A stretch of DNA of 49,041 nucleotides from Bacteroidales bacterium UBA3696 (GTDB lineage: Bacteria; Bacteroidota; Bacteroidia; Bacteroidales; Paludibacteraceae). Below, one piece after another: positions 1 through 7,655 of this stretch. A program made the position numbers and the translations under genes. The first letter of the stretch is position 1, and each line of letters begins with the position of its first letter. The notes below the pieces were generated by a model. The model had not been told where the DNA came from. It ran no database searches and worked only from the letters and a program-made list of their open reading frames with translations. The stretch lies in NCBI GenBank assembly GCA_002372135.1, contig DFIN01000042.1, positions 416 to 49,456 on the forward strand. The letters are read 5' to 3'.

Positions 1-1057
1 AATGTGCTTCTTTCAGTTGGTTGACCACCTTCTGGTGCTCTTCTTCTGTAACATCGCCTAACTCCCTCATGTCTCCCAGGATGGCCATCTTGTTGCTTAC
101 CTCCATGCGCTCGAAATTCTCTAAGGCGGCGGCCATGGAGGTGGGGTTGGCGTTGTAGGCATCCACGATAAGGTGGTTGCGCTCGGTTTGCATGCTTTGG
201 GATCGGTTATTGGAAGGTATATAGGCTCGTATGGCTTGCATACCTTGTTCATGAGTAACGCCGAAGTGTTCGCCGATGCATAGTGCTGCGGCTATGTTCT
301 CGGCGTTGTAATCGCCCACGAGGTGTGTTCCTTTGGGCATGGGGATACGCTGATAGAGATACTGCTGACTTTGTACGGAGAGTCCGCAGGCTTTGGCTTT
401 TTGGACGGCATGATTCCACATTTGGTTGAGGTAGAGGTTATCCTCGTTGCGGAACACACTGCCCTGACGGGCTATGAGGTAGTCGTAGAGTTCGCCTTTG
501 GTTTGCATCACGCCCTCAAACGAGCCGAAACCTTGCAAGTGTGCCCTGCCTACGTTGGTAATCAGCCCGTAGTTAGGTTCAGCTATCTCGACCAATTCTT
601 GGATATCCCCCGGGTGACTGGCTCCCATCTCCACTACGGCTATCTCATCGTTAGCGGTGAGCGAGAGGAGGGTGAGCGGTACACCCAAGGCGTTGTTATA
701 GTTGCCTTGGGTGTAGCGCACACGGTAGCGGGTTTGCAGAACGGTAGCGGTCAGTTCTTTGGTCGTTGTTTTGCCGTTGGTGCCGGTGATGGCGATGACG
801 GGGCGTGTTTTGCCGAATGAGGAAGGCAGGTTGCGCCATTGTGTAACCCATGTGCGGGCAAGGTCTTGCAGTTGGACGAGGGCATCATCGCCGTGTATGA
901 CATAGGCTGCTCCCGCTTGGCGGGCTTGCTCTACGAATAGGTTGCCATCAACGTGTTCTCCTTTCAGCGCCACAAATACGCACCCCGGTGTTACTTTCCG
1001 GCTATCGGTAGTAACGGAAAGTGAATGCTTATCAGCAATCAAAAACGACCAATCCAT
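1..1057 (-). CDS. murF: MurF, UDP-MurNAc-tripeptide D-Ala-D-Ala ligase (C-terminus cut off by window)
   Basis: Cytoplasmic ATP-dependent Mur ligase that adds D-Ala-D-Ala to UDP-MurNAc-tripeptide, the last cytoplasmic step in building the peptidoglycan precursor. About 352 residues are visible before the window edge; the family is usually 430-460 long, so only the C-terminal part is missing. The N-terminal substrate-binding region contains VTTDSRKVTPGCVFVAL (residues 15-31), followed by the Mur ligase P-loop ITGTNGKTTTKE. Further on are NYNNALGVPLTLL and EMGASHPGDI, characteristic of MurF, then GDYNAENIAAAL and VDAYNANPTSM. The start is the ATG complementary to 1055-1057, whose product MDWSFLIADKHS fits the short MurF N-terminus. 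It lies downstream of the MFS transporter in the same direction, separated by a gene remnant. Identification is firm. Confidence 0.95.
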   Translation of the reverse strand, partial: MDWSFLIADKHSLSVTTDSRKVTPGCVFVALKGEHVDGNLFVEQARQAGAAYVIHGDDALVQLQDLARTWVTQWRNLPSSFGKTRPVIAITGTNGKTTTKELTATVLQTRYRVRYTQGNYNNALGVPLTLLSLTANDEIAVVEMGASHPGDIQELVEIAEPNYGLITNVGRAHLQGFGSFEGVMQTKGELYDYLIARQGSVFRNEDNLYLNQMWNHAVQKAKACGLSVQSQQYLYQRIPMPKGTHLVGDYNAENIAAALCIGEHFGVTHEQGMQAIRAYIPSNNRSQSMQTERNHLIVDAYNANPTSMAAALENFERMEVSNKMAILGDMRELGDVTEEEHQKVVNQLKEAH

Positions 1058-1069
1058 ATTAGATTGTTT

Positions 1070-1206
1070 CTAAATTTGTTTAATAAAGTCTGCTAATTTA
1101 ATAATTTCGACTTTGGGCCAAGGAATATTTTTTAGCGGATTAAAATGTTTATCGTTTGTTACTGTGCCATTTGCATATAACTCATAGCATAACCTTTTAT
1201 TATAAT
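1070..1206 (-). pseudogene. C-terminal remnant of a PIN-domain (VapC-like) protein
   Basis: Between the MFS stop and the murF start, one minus-strand frame stays open directly after the MFS TAA and reads CYELYANGTVTNDKHFNPL, then KNIPWPKVEIIKLADFIKQI and a TAG stop. From memory of the family, TNDKHF followed by L-x-x-I-P-x-P-K-V is the typical C-terminal end of Bacteroidetes PIN-domain nucleases, the toxins of toxin-antitoxin pairs. No start codon, N-terminal acidic residues or antitoxin gene remain, so I call it a decayed fragment of about 40 codons. The stretch is AT-rich compared with its neighbours. It could instead be chance similarity in a short frame. Confidence 0.5.
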
Positions 1207-2577
1207 TTAAGGTTTTTTGTTAGGCAGTTCCAGTCCGTATCCTTTGCGGATATCTTCGGCTTTTAGCATCAAGGCGAGTATAAAGGCAATCACGCCAAAC
1301 GAGGCAAAGACAAGCATCGGAACAAAATAGCCGTTTGTGGCTACGCGCAGCTTGCCTATGAGCATCGGAACCAAGCACAGGCCTATATTCTGCACCCAGA
1401 AAATGAGGCAGTAGGCAGAACCCAGTACTTTCTCATCAATAATCTTGGGCACGCTGGGCCACATGGATGCGGGGACAAGCGAGAACGAAACGCCGAGAAT
1501 GAGAATGGTAACCAGTGCGAGCGTTTTGCTCGGGTAAGCGGGCAGTACAAAGGCAAAAACGAGGTGGCAGCAAGTCATGATGATGGCACCTAAGAGCATC
1601 ATAGTGGCTCCCTTACCTTTGTTGTCAATGAACGAACCTAATAGCGGGGTGAGTACCATAGCCAAGATGGGGAACCATTTGAATAAGCCGGCAGCCTCGT
1701 CGTTCGGGATTTGCAGTGTTTCTTCCAAGAAGTTGGTTGCAAAACGTTGGAAGGGGAAGATAGCAGAGTAGTACAGCACGCACAGTAGGGCGATAATCCA
1801 GAACATCTTTGACTTGAAGATTTGACCTAAGTCTGAAATGCGGAATTCGTCTTCCGAACCGTCTTCTGATTTCTCGCCAATAGCTACCAACTGTTGGTCG
1901 AACTTGGTGTCCATCAACGTAAAGATAAAGAAATTAAGCAGACCGATAACCAACAATGCGGCAGCAAAAATCATAGGTGCTGCAATGGAGGGCATCCCGT
2001 CCACGGCAAACCGATTGGACAAAAGGGGAGCGAGCCACATAGCGGCGAACACGCCCACGCGGGCTATTGCCATCTCCAAACCCATAGCGAGAGCCATCTC
2101 TTTGCCTTTGAACCATTTGGCAAGGATCTTGCTCACTGTCGTACCTGCCATTTCGCAGCCCATACCGAAAATCATAAAACCGAACATAGCGAGTTTGGCA
2201 CTACCGGGCATTTCTGTCCACCACGAGTTGAGCCATCCTACCGTATTGGCTTCCGACCAAGTAAGGGCAATCAGTTTGATACCGGCACCAATCACCATCA
2301 GTGAGGCTGACAACAAGCCCGTAAAACGTACCCCCATCTTGTCCAAGATGATACCGGCAATGATGAGGAAACCGAATACGTTGATCAGGTATTCACCGGC
2401 AGCATACGTGCCAAAGTCGCCTTGATCCCAGCCATACGCCTTTTCCAGTACGGAAGCAAGGGGAGAGAGCATATCGACAAACATGTAGGCAAAGAACATC
2501 ATCGATGCCACAAGAATCAGTACGGTCCAGCGTGCTGCTGCCGAGTCACGCAGGGTTTGTTGAAGTCGTTCTACCAT
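1207..2577 (-). CDS. Major facilitator superfamily transporter
   Basis: Inner-membrane secondary transporter of about 456 residues with roughly twelve hydrophobic segments and a charged central loop (FDQQLVAIGEKSEDGSEDEF) between the two six-helix halves. The loop after the second helix contains the MFS-like GIILDKMGVRFTG, a form of the G-x-x-x-D-(R/K)-x-G-R-(R/K) signature. The substrate cannot be read from the sequence. A longer frame starting at 2640 would translate repeated TTCAACT heptamers as its first 21 codons, so I place the start at the ATG at 2577 (MVERLQQTLRDSAAARW), just before the first membrane helix. It follows a 39-codon ORF in the same direction and may belong to the skp/ompH transcript. 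Confidence 0.85.
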   Translation of the reverse strand: MVERLQQTLRDSAAARWTVLILVASMMFFAYMFVDMLSPLASVLEKAYGWDQGDFGTYAAGEYLINVFGFLIIAGIILDKMGVRFTGLLSASLMVIGAGIKLIALTWSEANTVGWLNSWWTEMPGSAKLAMFGFMIFGMGCEMAGTTVSKILAKWFKGKEMALAMGLEMAIARVGVFAAMWLAPLLSNRFAVDGMPSIAAPMIFAAALLVIGLLNFFIFTLMDTKFDQQLVAIGEKSEDGSEDEFRISDLGQIFKSKMFWIIALLCVLYYSAIFPFQRFATNFLEETLQIPNDEAAGLFKWFPILAMVLTPLLGSFIDNKGKGATMMLLGAIIMTCCHLVFAFVLPAYPSKTLALVTILILGVSFSLVPASMWPSVPKIIDEKVLGSAYCLIFWVQNIGLCLVPMLIGKLRVATNGYFVPMLVFASFGVIAFILALMLKAEDIRKGYGLELPNKKP

Positions 2578-2588
2578 AGTGTTGTTAT

Positions 2589-2616
2589 AGTTGAAAGTTG
2601 ATAGTTGAAAGTTGAA
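2589..2616. repeat. Four tandem 7-base repeats (AGTTGAA type)
   Basis: AGTTGAA, AGTTGAT, AGTTGAA and AGTTGAA occur in perfect register, with degenerate copies continuing to about 2640. On the transcribed strand this reads TTCAACT, placed 12 bases before the MFS start. Similar short tandem spacers lie at 3269-3282 (AGTTTAA) and 7633-7653 (GATTCAAA). The function is unknown. Confidence 0.8.
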
Positions 2617-2643
2617 AGAAGTTGGAGAGTCGAAAGTCAAAAG

Positions 2644-2763
2644 TTATAGCGATTCGTCCTCAGGGCGGTCGGGGCGAGGCGAGGAGCGATTTTTCTTCTT
2701 GAGCCAAGCCTGTTTGCGCCTTTCGTATTCGGCATAGTGGCTCTCCAAATAGCCGTCCGCCAT
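2644..2763 (-). CDS. Small charged 39-residue protein, unknown function
   Basis: The ORF begins at the ATG complementary to 2761-2763, one base after the stop of the preceding Skp-like gene. This is the spacing expected for translational coupling. The product begins MADGYLESHYAEYERRKQA and continues WLKKKNRSSPRPDRPEDESL. It is hydrophilic, basic in the middle and acidic at the end, with a likely short amphipathic helix over residues 5-24 and no signal peptide. I recall similar short ORFs (YLE...Y..RK.AW..KK) in Bacteroidetes genomes but cannot name a function. It is too short for most gene finders, but the coupling and non-random composition support it as a real gene. Confidence 0.55.
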   Translation of the reverse strand: MADGYLESHYAEYERRKQAWLKKKNRSSPRPDRPEDESL

Positions 2764-2764
2764 G

Positions 2765-3265
2765 TTACTTAATACCCAATTCTTTTTTGACGGGCTCAAT
2801 GAGGTTAGCTGCAGAGGGAGCGGTATAAACCATGGCTGTTTGGTCGAAGATGAAGGTATATCCTTCGCGAGTGCCTACTTTCTCAATGGCTTTGAGCATC
2901 TTTTCGCGGATAGGCACGAGGAACTCTTGTTGCTTGGTTTGAATGTCCTGTTGGGCTGTTTGGTAGGCTGTTTGGATACGTTGTTGCATGGTGTAGATTT
3001 CTTCCTCTTGGATTTGCTTCATGGCATCGGTCATGGTAGCCTTTTTTTGCTCATATTCCGCCGTTTTCTTTTTGTACTCCTCTTGCATACCCACTATCAT
3101 GGTTTCGTATTGGTCGCTTAGGCTGTCAATGCGTGCTTGGGCAGTTTTTACTTCCGGCATCAGGGCAAACAGTTCTTGCGTATTGACGTAGCCGAGTTTG
3201 GGAGCAGTTTGTGCGCCGGCAAGCATGGGCAGAGCCAACGCGATGATTACAAGTAGTTTTTTCAT
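2765..3265 (-). CDS. OmpH/Skp-family periplasmic chaperone (second copy)
   Basis: A 166-residue secreted protein. Skp/OmpH proteins are periplasmic trimers that hold unfolded outer-membrane proteins for the Bam machinery. Residues 1-18 (MKKLLVIIALALPMLAGA) form a signal peptide cleaved before QTAPKLGYVNTQELFALMP, the usual first strand of the family. Residues about 35-120 are highly charged and coiled-coil-like (two antiparallel helical arms), and the C-terminus returns to strand (GYTFIFDQTAMVYTAPS). It lies 49 bases after a paralogue, an arrangement common in Bacteroidetes, where two ompH genes are adjacent. The spacer contains AGTTTAA repeats. The gene is almost certainly cotranscribed with its paralogue from the promoter at 3890-3920. 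Confidence 0.9.
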   Translation of the reverse strand: MKKLLVIIALALPMLAGAQTAPKLGYVNTQELFALMPEVKTAQARIDSLSDQYETMIVGMQEEYKKKTAEYEQKKATMTDAMKQIQEEEIYTMQQRIQTAYQTAQQDIQTKQQEFLVPIREKMLKAIEKVGTREGYTFIFDQTAMVYTAPSAANLIEPVKKELGIK

Positions 3266-3314
3266 ATAGTTTAAAGTTTAAAGAAGTGTAGAGTGAAAAG
3301 TAAATAGTAAAAAG

Positions 3315-3833
3315 TTATTTGGCGCCGAGTTTATTGAGCACTTGGTCGGATATGTCCAGTTTGTTGGACATATAGATGAGCGAGGGCTCAGCCGAACGGT
3401 CTTTAACGGCTTGGTAGCCTTTTTGCATGGCAATCTCTTGGATGGCGGTATAGATCTCGTCTTGGATAGGTTTGAGCAATGCCTCGCGCTTTTTATTCAG
3501 TTCGCCGTCCTGTCCGAAGTACTTTCGCTTCAGGTCTTGCGCCTGTTTTTCTTTGTCGATGATTTCCTGTTCGCGTTGCTTGCGCATTGTTTCACTGAGG
3601 AATATCTGTTCGGTTTGGTAGTTGGCGGTCAGCACACGGGCTTCCTGTTCCAAGTCGGTAACCTCTTTCTGCCACCGTTTGGCGATGAGATTGAGTTGTT
3701 CTTGTGCCGATTCGTATTGGGGAAGGTTCTTCAGAATGTACTGCAGATCCACGTAAGCTACGGTGAAATCCTTGGCTTGCAAGCCTATAACGGCAGGCAG
3801 GAGCAGTAAAACGGTTAAAAAGCGTTGTTTCAT
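3315..3833 (-). CDS. OmpH/Skp-family periplasmic chaperone (first copy)
   Basis: A 172-residue secreted Skp/OmpH homologue. MKQRFLTVLLLLPAVIGLQA is a signal peptide and the mature protein starts KDFTVAYVDLQYILKNLPQYESA, the canonical N-terminal strand and helix. Residues 45-120 form a long charged coiled coil (RWQKEVTDLEQEARVL, then MRKQREQEIIDKEKQAQDL). The C-terminal GYQAVKDRSAEPSLIYMSNKLDISD resembles the conserved end where family members carry a D-x-S...LY...DIT motif. It is first in its transcription unit, with a promoter 57-87 bases upstream. Its role is inferred from the family: escorting outer-membrane proteins through the periplasm. Having two adjacent copies suggests division of labour or a mixed oligomer, which the sequence alone cannot settle. 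Confidence 0.9.
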   Translation of the reverse strand: MKQRFLTVLLLLPAVIGLQAKDFTVAYVDLQYILKNLPQYESAQEQLNLIAKRWQKEVTDLEQEARVLTANYQTEQIFLSETMRKQREQEIIDKEKQAQDLKRKYFGQDGELNKKREALLKPIQDEIYTAIQEIAMQKGYQAVKDRSAEPSLIYMSNKLDISDQVLNKLGAK

Positions 3834-3889
3834 ACGGGTAAATGGGTGTCGTTATAAAGGTAAAAAAGTGTGTTTGCCTAAAAACGCGG

Positions 3890-3920
3890 CAAAAATAGTG
3901 CCAAAAAAGGATTCGGGCAA
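3890..3920 (-). promoter_or_regulatory. Bacteroidetes-type promoter for the ompH pair
   Basis: On the minus strand TTG (3918-3920) is followed after 20 bases by TATTTTTG (3890-3897), matching the -33 and -7 elements. Transcription would start near 3886, giving a leader of about 50 bases before the first ompH gene. This separates the ompH unit from the upstream mscS. Confidence 0.6.
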
Positions 3921-3937
3921 ACGTTTTTGCAAATAGG

Positions 3938-4927
3938 TTATTGGGCATTGACCATCGTAACGTCCACATGCGGATAAGCGAACTGGTATCCGTGTTGGGG
4001 TAGTTCGGTGTAGAATCGTTTGTTCATTTCGAAGAATACAGGCCAATAGTCGCTTGCTCGTGTCCAGCATCGTACAACGAAGGTGATGTCGTTGGCTCCC
4101 AGTTCTTTGAGTGCTACAAGAGGTGCGGGTATTTTGTCCATTTTGTAGCCGATGGTGGATAGTTGGTAGTTGGAGGCATTGAACTCTTTGTATAGTTGGT
4201 CGGTGTCGGTATCTTCTTTCAGTACGCGCGGTTCGGATGCCAACATATCTTTAATGGTTTGTATGCAGCCGTCGGCATCGCTGCCATAGGCTACACTGAC
4301 GGTCCATTGAATGAGTCGGAGCGGACGTGCTGAGTAGTTGTCAATCGTACCGTTGGATAGTGCTCCGTTGGGCAGAACGACTACGCGGTTGTCCAAAGTG
4401 AGCACTTTGGTGGCGGTGATGTTGACTTCCATGACGGTGCCGCTAACGCCCTGTGCATCAATCCAGTCGCCTGCCTTAAAAGGTTTGAATAAGAGCAGCA
4501 TAATGCCGCCGGCGAAGTTTTGTACCGTGCCCGACAGAGCCATACCTATCGCCATACCTCCGGCGGCTAACAGGGCGGCTAAGGAGGTGGTATCTACGCC
4601 GAGCGTGCTGACGGTAATGATGATGAGCAGGACGGTGAGCGAGATGGTTACGGCGGAGGTGGTGAAGGAGGCAATGGTTCGCTCCGTGTTGCGTCGGGTA
4701 AAGGAGCGTTGTAAGATTTTTTTGATACGTCCGATCAGCCAACTGCCGATTATGTAGATGAGCAGGGCGGCGAGCACTTTTAGACCGAATGTGATCATAC
4801 TTTGCACAGCCGAGTGCCAGAACGTTTCCGGATCGGATTGGAGTTGGGTGATGATGGTTTCTGTCACCTGTTTGAGTGTGTCGGCAGGATTGACAGGCGG
4901 GTTGGTTAAATCGATGTCTAATAGCAT
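3938..4927 (-). CDS. MscS-family mechanosensitive ion channel
   Basis: A 329-residue inner-membrane channel of the small-conductance mechanosensitive family, which opens under membrane tension to release solutes during osmotic downshock. Transmembrane helices lie at about residues 45-70, 88-108 and 115-150. The third contains the pore sequence GMAIGMALSGTVQNFAGG, with the Ala/Gly packing pattern and the conserved QNF of MscS TM3. It is followed by LLLFKPFKAGDWI and GVSGTVMEVNITATKVLTLDNR, the signature of the beta domain. The remainder is the cytoplasmic vestibule. Its length is close to E. coli MscS (286). It starts 30 bases after mutS and is probably the last gene of that operon. Confidence 0.93.
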   Translation of the reverse strand: MLLDIDLTNPPVNPADTLKQVTETIITQLQSDPETFWHSAVQSMITFGLKVLAALLIYIIGSWLIGRIKKILQRSFTRRNTERTIASFTTSAVTISLTVLLIIITVSTLGVDTTSLAALLAAGGMAIGMALSGTVQNFAGGIMLLLFKPFKAGDWIDAQGVSGTVMEVNITATKVLTLDNRVVVLPNGALSNGTIDNYSARPLRLIQWTVSVAYGSDADGCIQTIKDMLASEPRVLKEDTDTDQLYKEFNASNYQLSTIGYKMDKIPAPLVALKELGANDITFVVRCWTRASDYWPVFFEMNKRFYTELPQHGYQFAYPHVDVTMVNAQ

Positions 4928-4956
4928 ATTGTTTAGAAATTTATGTGTTTAGCAGT

Positions 4957-7599
4957 TTATGCGTTGAGCAGTTTTTTGATGTCTGACAGTTTGTTGAGTG
5001 CTTCAAGGGGAGTGAGGGCGTTGATGTCAAGTGCTTTCACCTCGTCGCGTATCTGTTCCAAGACGGGGTCGTCTAATTGGAAGAAACTGAGTTGCAGTCC
5101 TTCGCGGTTGGATGCGGATTGAAGGGCACTCTGTTTGGATGCGGGCACGGAAATTCGTTTGGTCTTGGTGTCGGTATGTTTGCCTTCCAAGTCGGAGAGG
5201 ATGACTTGTGCTCGTTCCACAATGGATTTGGGCATACCGGCAAGGGCTGCCACATGAATACCAAAACTATGTTCGGAGCCGCCTTTGGCGAGTTTGCGAA
5301 GGAAGATGACTTTGCCATCTACCTCGCGAACGGAGACGTTGTAGTTGCGTATGCGTGTGAAGGTACGTTCCATTTCGTTCAGTTCATGGTAGTGGGTGGC
5401 GAAAAGTGTTTTGGCTTGGTATCTGTTTTCATGGAGGTATTCGACGATGGCCCATGCGATGGATATACCATCGTAGGTGGATGTGCCGCGTCCCAGTTCG
5501 TCGAAGAGTACGAGTGAGCGTTCGCTCAGGTTGTTGAGGATACCGGCTGCTTCGTTCATCTCAACCATAAAGGTGGATTCACCCGAAGAAATGTTGTCAC
5601 TGGCTCCTACGCGGGTAAATACTTTGTCCACGATACCTATGGCAGCATTTTCTGCGGGGACAAAACTGCCCATTTGTGCCATGAGTACGATGAGGGCTGT
5701 TTGTCGCAGCAGAGCCGACTTACCGGCCATGTTCGGTCCGGTGAGCATAATGATTTGTTGGGAATGGTTGTCTAACAGGACATCGTTGGCGACATAGGTT
5801 TCGCCGATGGGCAGGAAGCGTTCGATGACGGGGTGTCTGCCGCCGTGGATGTCAATGACGAGGCTGTCGTTCACGTCGGGACAGACATAATGGTAGTCTG
5901 CGGCGATGAGGGCGAAACTGAGCAGGCAGTCTAATTGCGCCAAGACGTTGGCATTGGTTTGCAAGTCGCCGACGAACGGGGCGCAGTCATTCATCAGCTC
6001 GAAATAAAGCCGGTTCTCAATGATTTGTATTTGGTCTTCGGCGGTTTGTATTCGTTGTTCCAGGTCTTTCAGTTCGGGGGTTACATATCGTTCGGCTCCG
6101 ACGAGTGTTTGCTTGCGAATCCACTCGGCCGGAACGAGGTCTTTGTAGGTATTTCGTACTTCCAAGTAGTAGCCGAATACGCTGTTAAATCCGATTTTGA
6201 GGCTTTGAATCCCTGTTTGTTCGGCTTCTCGTTGCTGGAGTTGCAGGAGAATATTTTTGCTGTTGTTGCGCAGGTTGCGCAGTTCGTCCAATTCGTTGTC
6301 CACATGGTTGGCAATCACGTCGGGTCGTCCTTGCACGGCGGGCGGGTTGGGTTGCAGGGTGCGGGCGATGCGTTGTTGCATGTCGGTGAGGGGCGATAGT
6401 TGTTGCGAAAGCAGTTGCAGGAACGGCGAGTCTTCGGCTTGTTCAAAGGTGTGTTTGATAGGTTTGATGGCTTGCAAGGCATCGCCTAAGGCTATCAATT
6501 CGCGTGGACTGATTCGTCCTGTGGAAAGTCGGCTGCCCAGGCGTTCAAGGTCGCCGATTCCTTTTAGTTGCTCAGTGAGCAGGTCGCGTGCGTCGGGGTG
6601 TCGAAAAAGGTGGGTTACTACTTGTTGTCTATTCTGTATGGGGCGCAGGTCTTTAAGTGGCATGCTGACCCAGCGGCGCATGAGACGGCTGCCCATGGGG
6701 GTGAGGGTGCGATCCATGATGCCGCAGAGGGAGTGGGAGTGGTCGGCAGGTGTGCCGAACAATTCAAGATTGCGAATGGTGAACGGATCCATCCAGACGT
6801 ACTTGTCTTTCTCTATGCGGCTGATATGTTGGATATGATCGGTTTGCTTGTGTTGCGTCATATCCATATAGTGGAGAATAGCACCGGCGGCAATGATGGC
6901 GTTGGGTAGTGTCTCTATCCCAAAGCCTTTGAGGTTTTGGGTATGGAACTGCTTGTTCAGTCGCTCTTCTGCCGCCTCACGGGTAAAGACCCAGTCGTCC
7001 AATTGGAAGGTGAAATAGGATGTGCCGAACAGCGATTCAAACTGCTGCCTGCGATCGCGTATGTACAGCACCTCTTTGGGTGCAAACGAGCCGAGCAGTT
7101 GGTTCATATAGTCGGCATTGCCTTCGGCTACGAGAAATTCGCCCGTTGAAAGGTCAAGAAAGGCTATCCCGAACAGCGGGTCTTGTTGCGATTTGACAGA
7201 GGCAAAGTGCAGGCAGGCAAGAAAATTATTTTCGCGGGTGGGTGTGGCAGCATCGGAGTAGTTCAGTCCGGGGGTAACTAATTCGGTAACGCCCCGTTTG
7301 ACCAATTTTTTTGTCAGTTTGGGGTCTTCCAATTGGTCGCAGATGGCGACTCTGAGTCCGGCGCGCACCAATTTAGGCAGGTAAGTATCCAAGGCATGGA
7401 ACGGAAAACCTGCCATTTCCGTTTGGGCGGCTGAACCCCCGTTATTGCGATGCGTGAGGGTGATGTTGAGTATTTTGGATGCTTTCACTGCATCTTCGGC
7501 ATAGGTCTCATAAAAGTCACCGCATCGAAACAGCAATAGCGCATCAGGGTATTGCTCCTTGATTTGGCGGAATTGTTTCATCATCGGGGTGTCGGACAT
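4957..7599 (-). CDS. mutS: DNA mismatch repair protein MutS
   Basis: An 880-residue mismatch-recognition ATPase that binds mispaired or looped DNA and recruits MutL. The N-terminal mismatch-binding domain carries the F-x-E motif in RCGDFYETYAEDA (about residues 24-36), where the Phe wedges at the mismatch. The lever and clamp regions fill the middle. The ABC-type ATPase has Walker A TGPNMAGKSALLRQTA and Walker B VLFDELGRGTSTYDGISIAW, with the STFMVEM signature between them and ATHYHEL after. The C-terminal tail ends with a helical dimerisation segment (LDINALTPLEALNKLSDIKKLL). The length is standard for MutS1. It lies 56 bases downstream of a TonB-dependent receptor gene, with 8-base repeats in the spacer and no clear promoter there. 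Confidence 0.98.
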   Translation of the reverse strand: MSDTPMMKQFRQIKEQYPDALLLFRCGDFYETYAEDAVKASKILNITLTHRNNGGSAAQTEMAGFPFHALDTYLPKLVRAGLRVAICDQLEDPKLTKKLVKRGVTELVTPGLNYSDAATPTRENNFLACLHFASVKSQQDPLFGIAFLDLSTGEFLVAEGNADYMNQLLGSFAPKEVLYIRDRRQQFESLFGTSYFTFQLDDWVFTREAAEERLNKQFHTQNLKGFGIETLPNAIIAAGAILHYMDMTQHKQTDHIQHISRIEKDKYVWMDPFTIRNLELFGTPADHSHSLCGIMDRTLTPMGSRLMRRWVSMPLKDLRPIQNRQQVVTHLFRHPDARDLLTEQLKGIGDLERLGSRLSTGRISPRELIALGDALQAIKPIKHTFEQAEDSPFLQLLSQQLSPLTDMQQRIARTLQPNPPAVQGRPDVIANHVDNELDELRNLRNNSKNILLQLQQREAEQTGIQSLKIGFNSVFGYYLEVRNTYKDLVPAEWIRKQTLVGAERYVTPELKDLEQRIQTAEDQIQIIENRLYFELMNDCAPFVGDLQTNANVLAQLDCLLSFALIAADYHYVCPDVNDSLVIDIHGGRHPVIERFLPIGETYVANDVLLDNHSQQIIMLTGPNMAGKSALLRQTALIVLMAQMGSFVPAENAAIGIVDKVFTRVGASDNISSGESTFMVEMNEAAGILNNLSERSLVLFDELGRGTSTYDGISIAWAIVEYLHENRYQAKTLFATHYHELNEMERTFTRIRNYNVSVREVDGKVIFLRKLAKGGSEHSFGIHVAALAGMPKSIVERAQVILSDLEGKHTDTKTKRISVPASKQSALQSASNREGLQLSFFQLDDPVLEQIRDEVKALDINALTPLEALNKLSDIKKLLNA

Positions 7600-7632
7600 G
7601 GGGGAAGAGATTTAAGGATTCAAGAATTTAAA

Positions 7633-7653
7633 GATTCAAAGATTCAAAGATTC
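7633..7653. repeat. Tandem 8-base repeat GATTCAAA in the mutS leader
   Basis: Two full copies and one partial copy of GATTCAAA in register, with a degenerate copy near 7617. They lie in the 56-base spacer between the receptor gene and mutS, on the transcribed leader of mutS. No hairpin or terminator is apparent. Confidence 0.7.
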
Positions 7654-7655
7654 TT

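Noticed and set aside
1838..2425. Plus-strand 195-codon ORF inside the MFS gene
   Set aside because: Antisense shadow of membrane helices; composition only mirrors the real gene.
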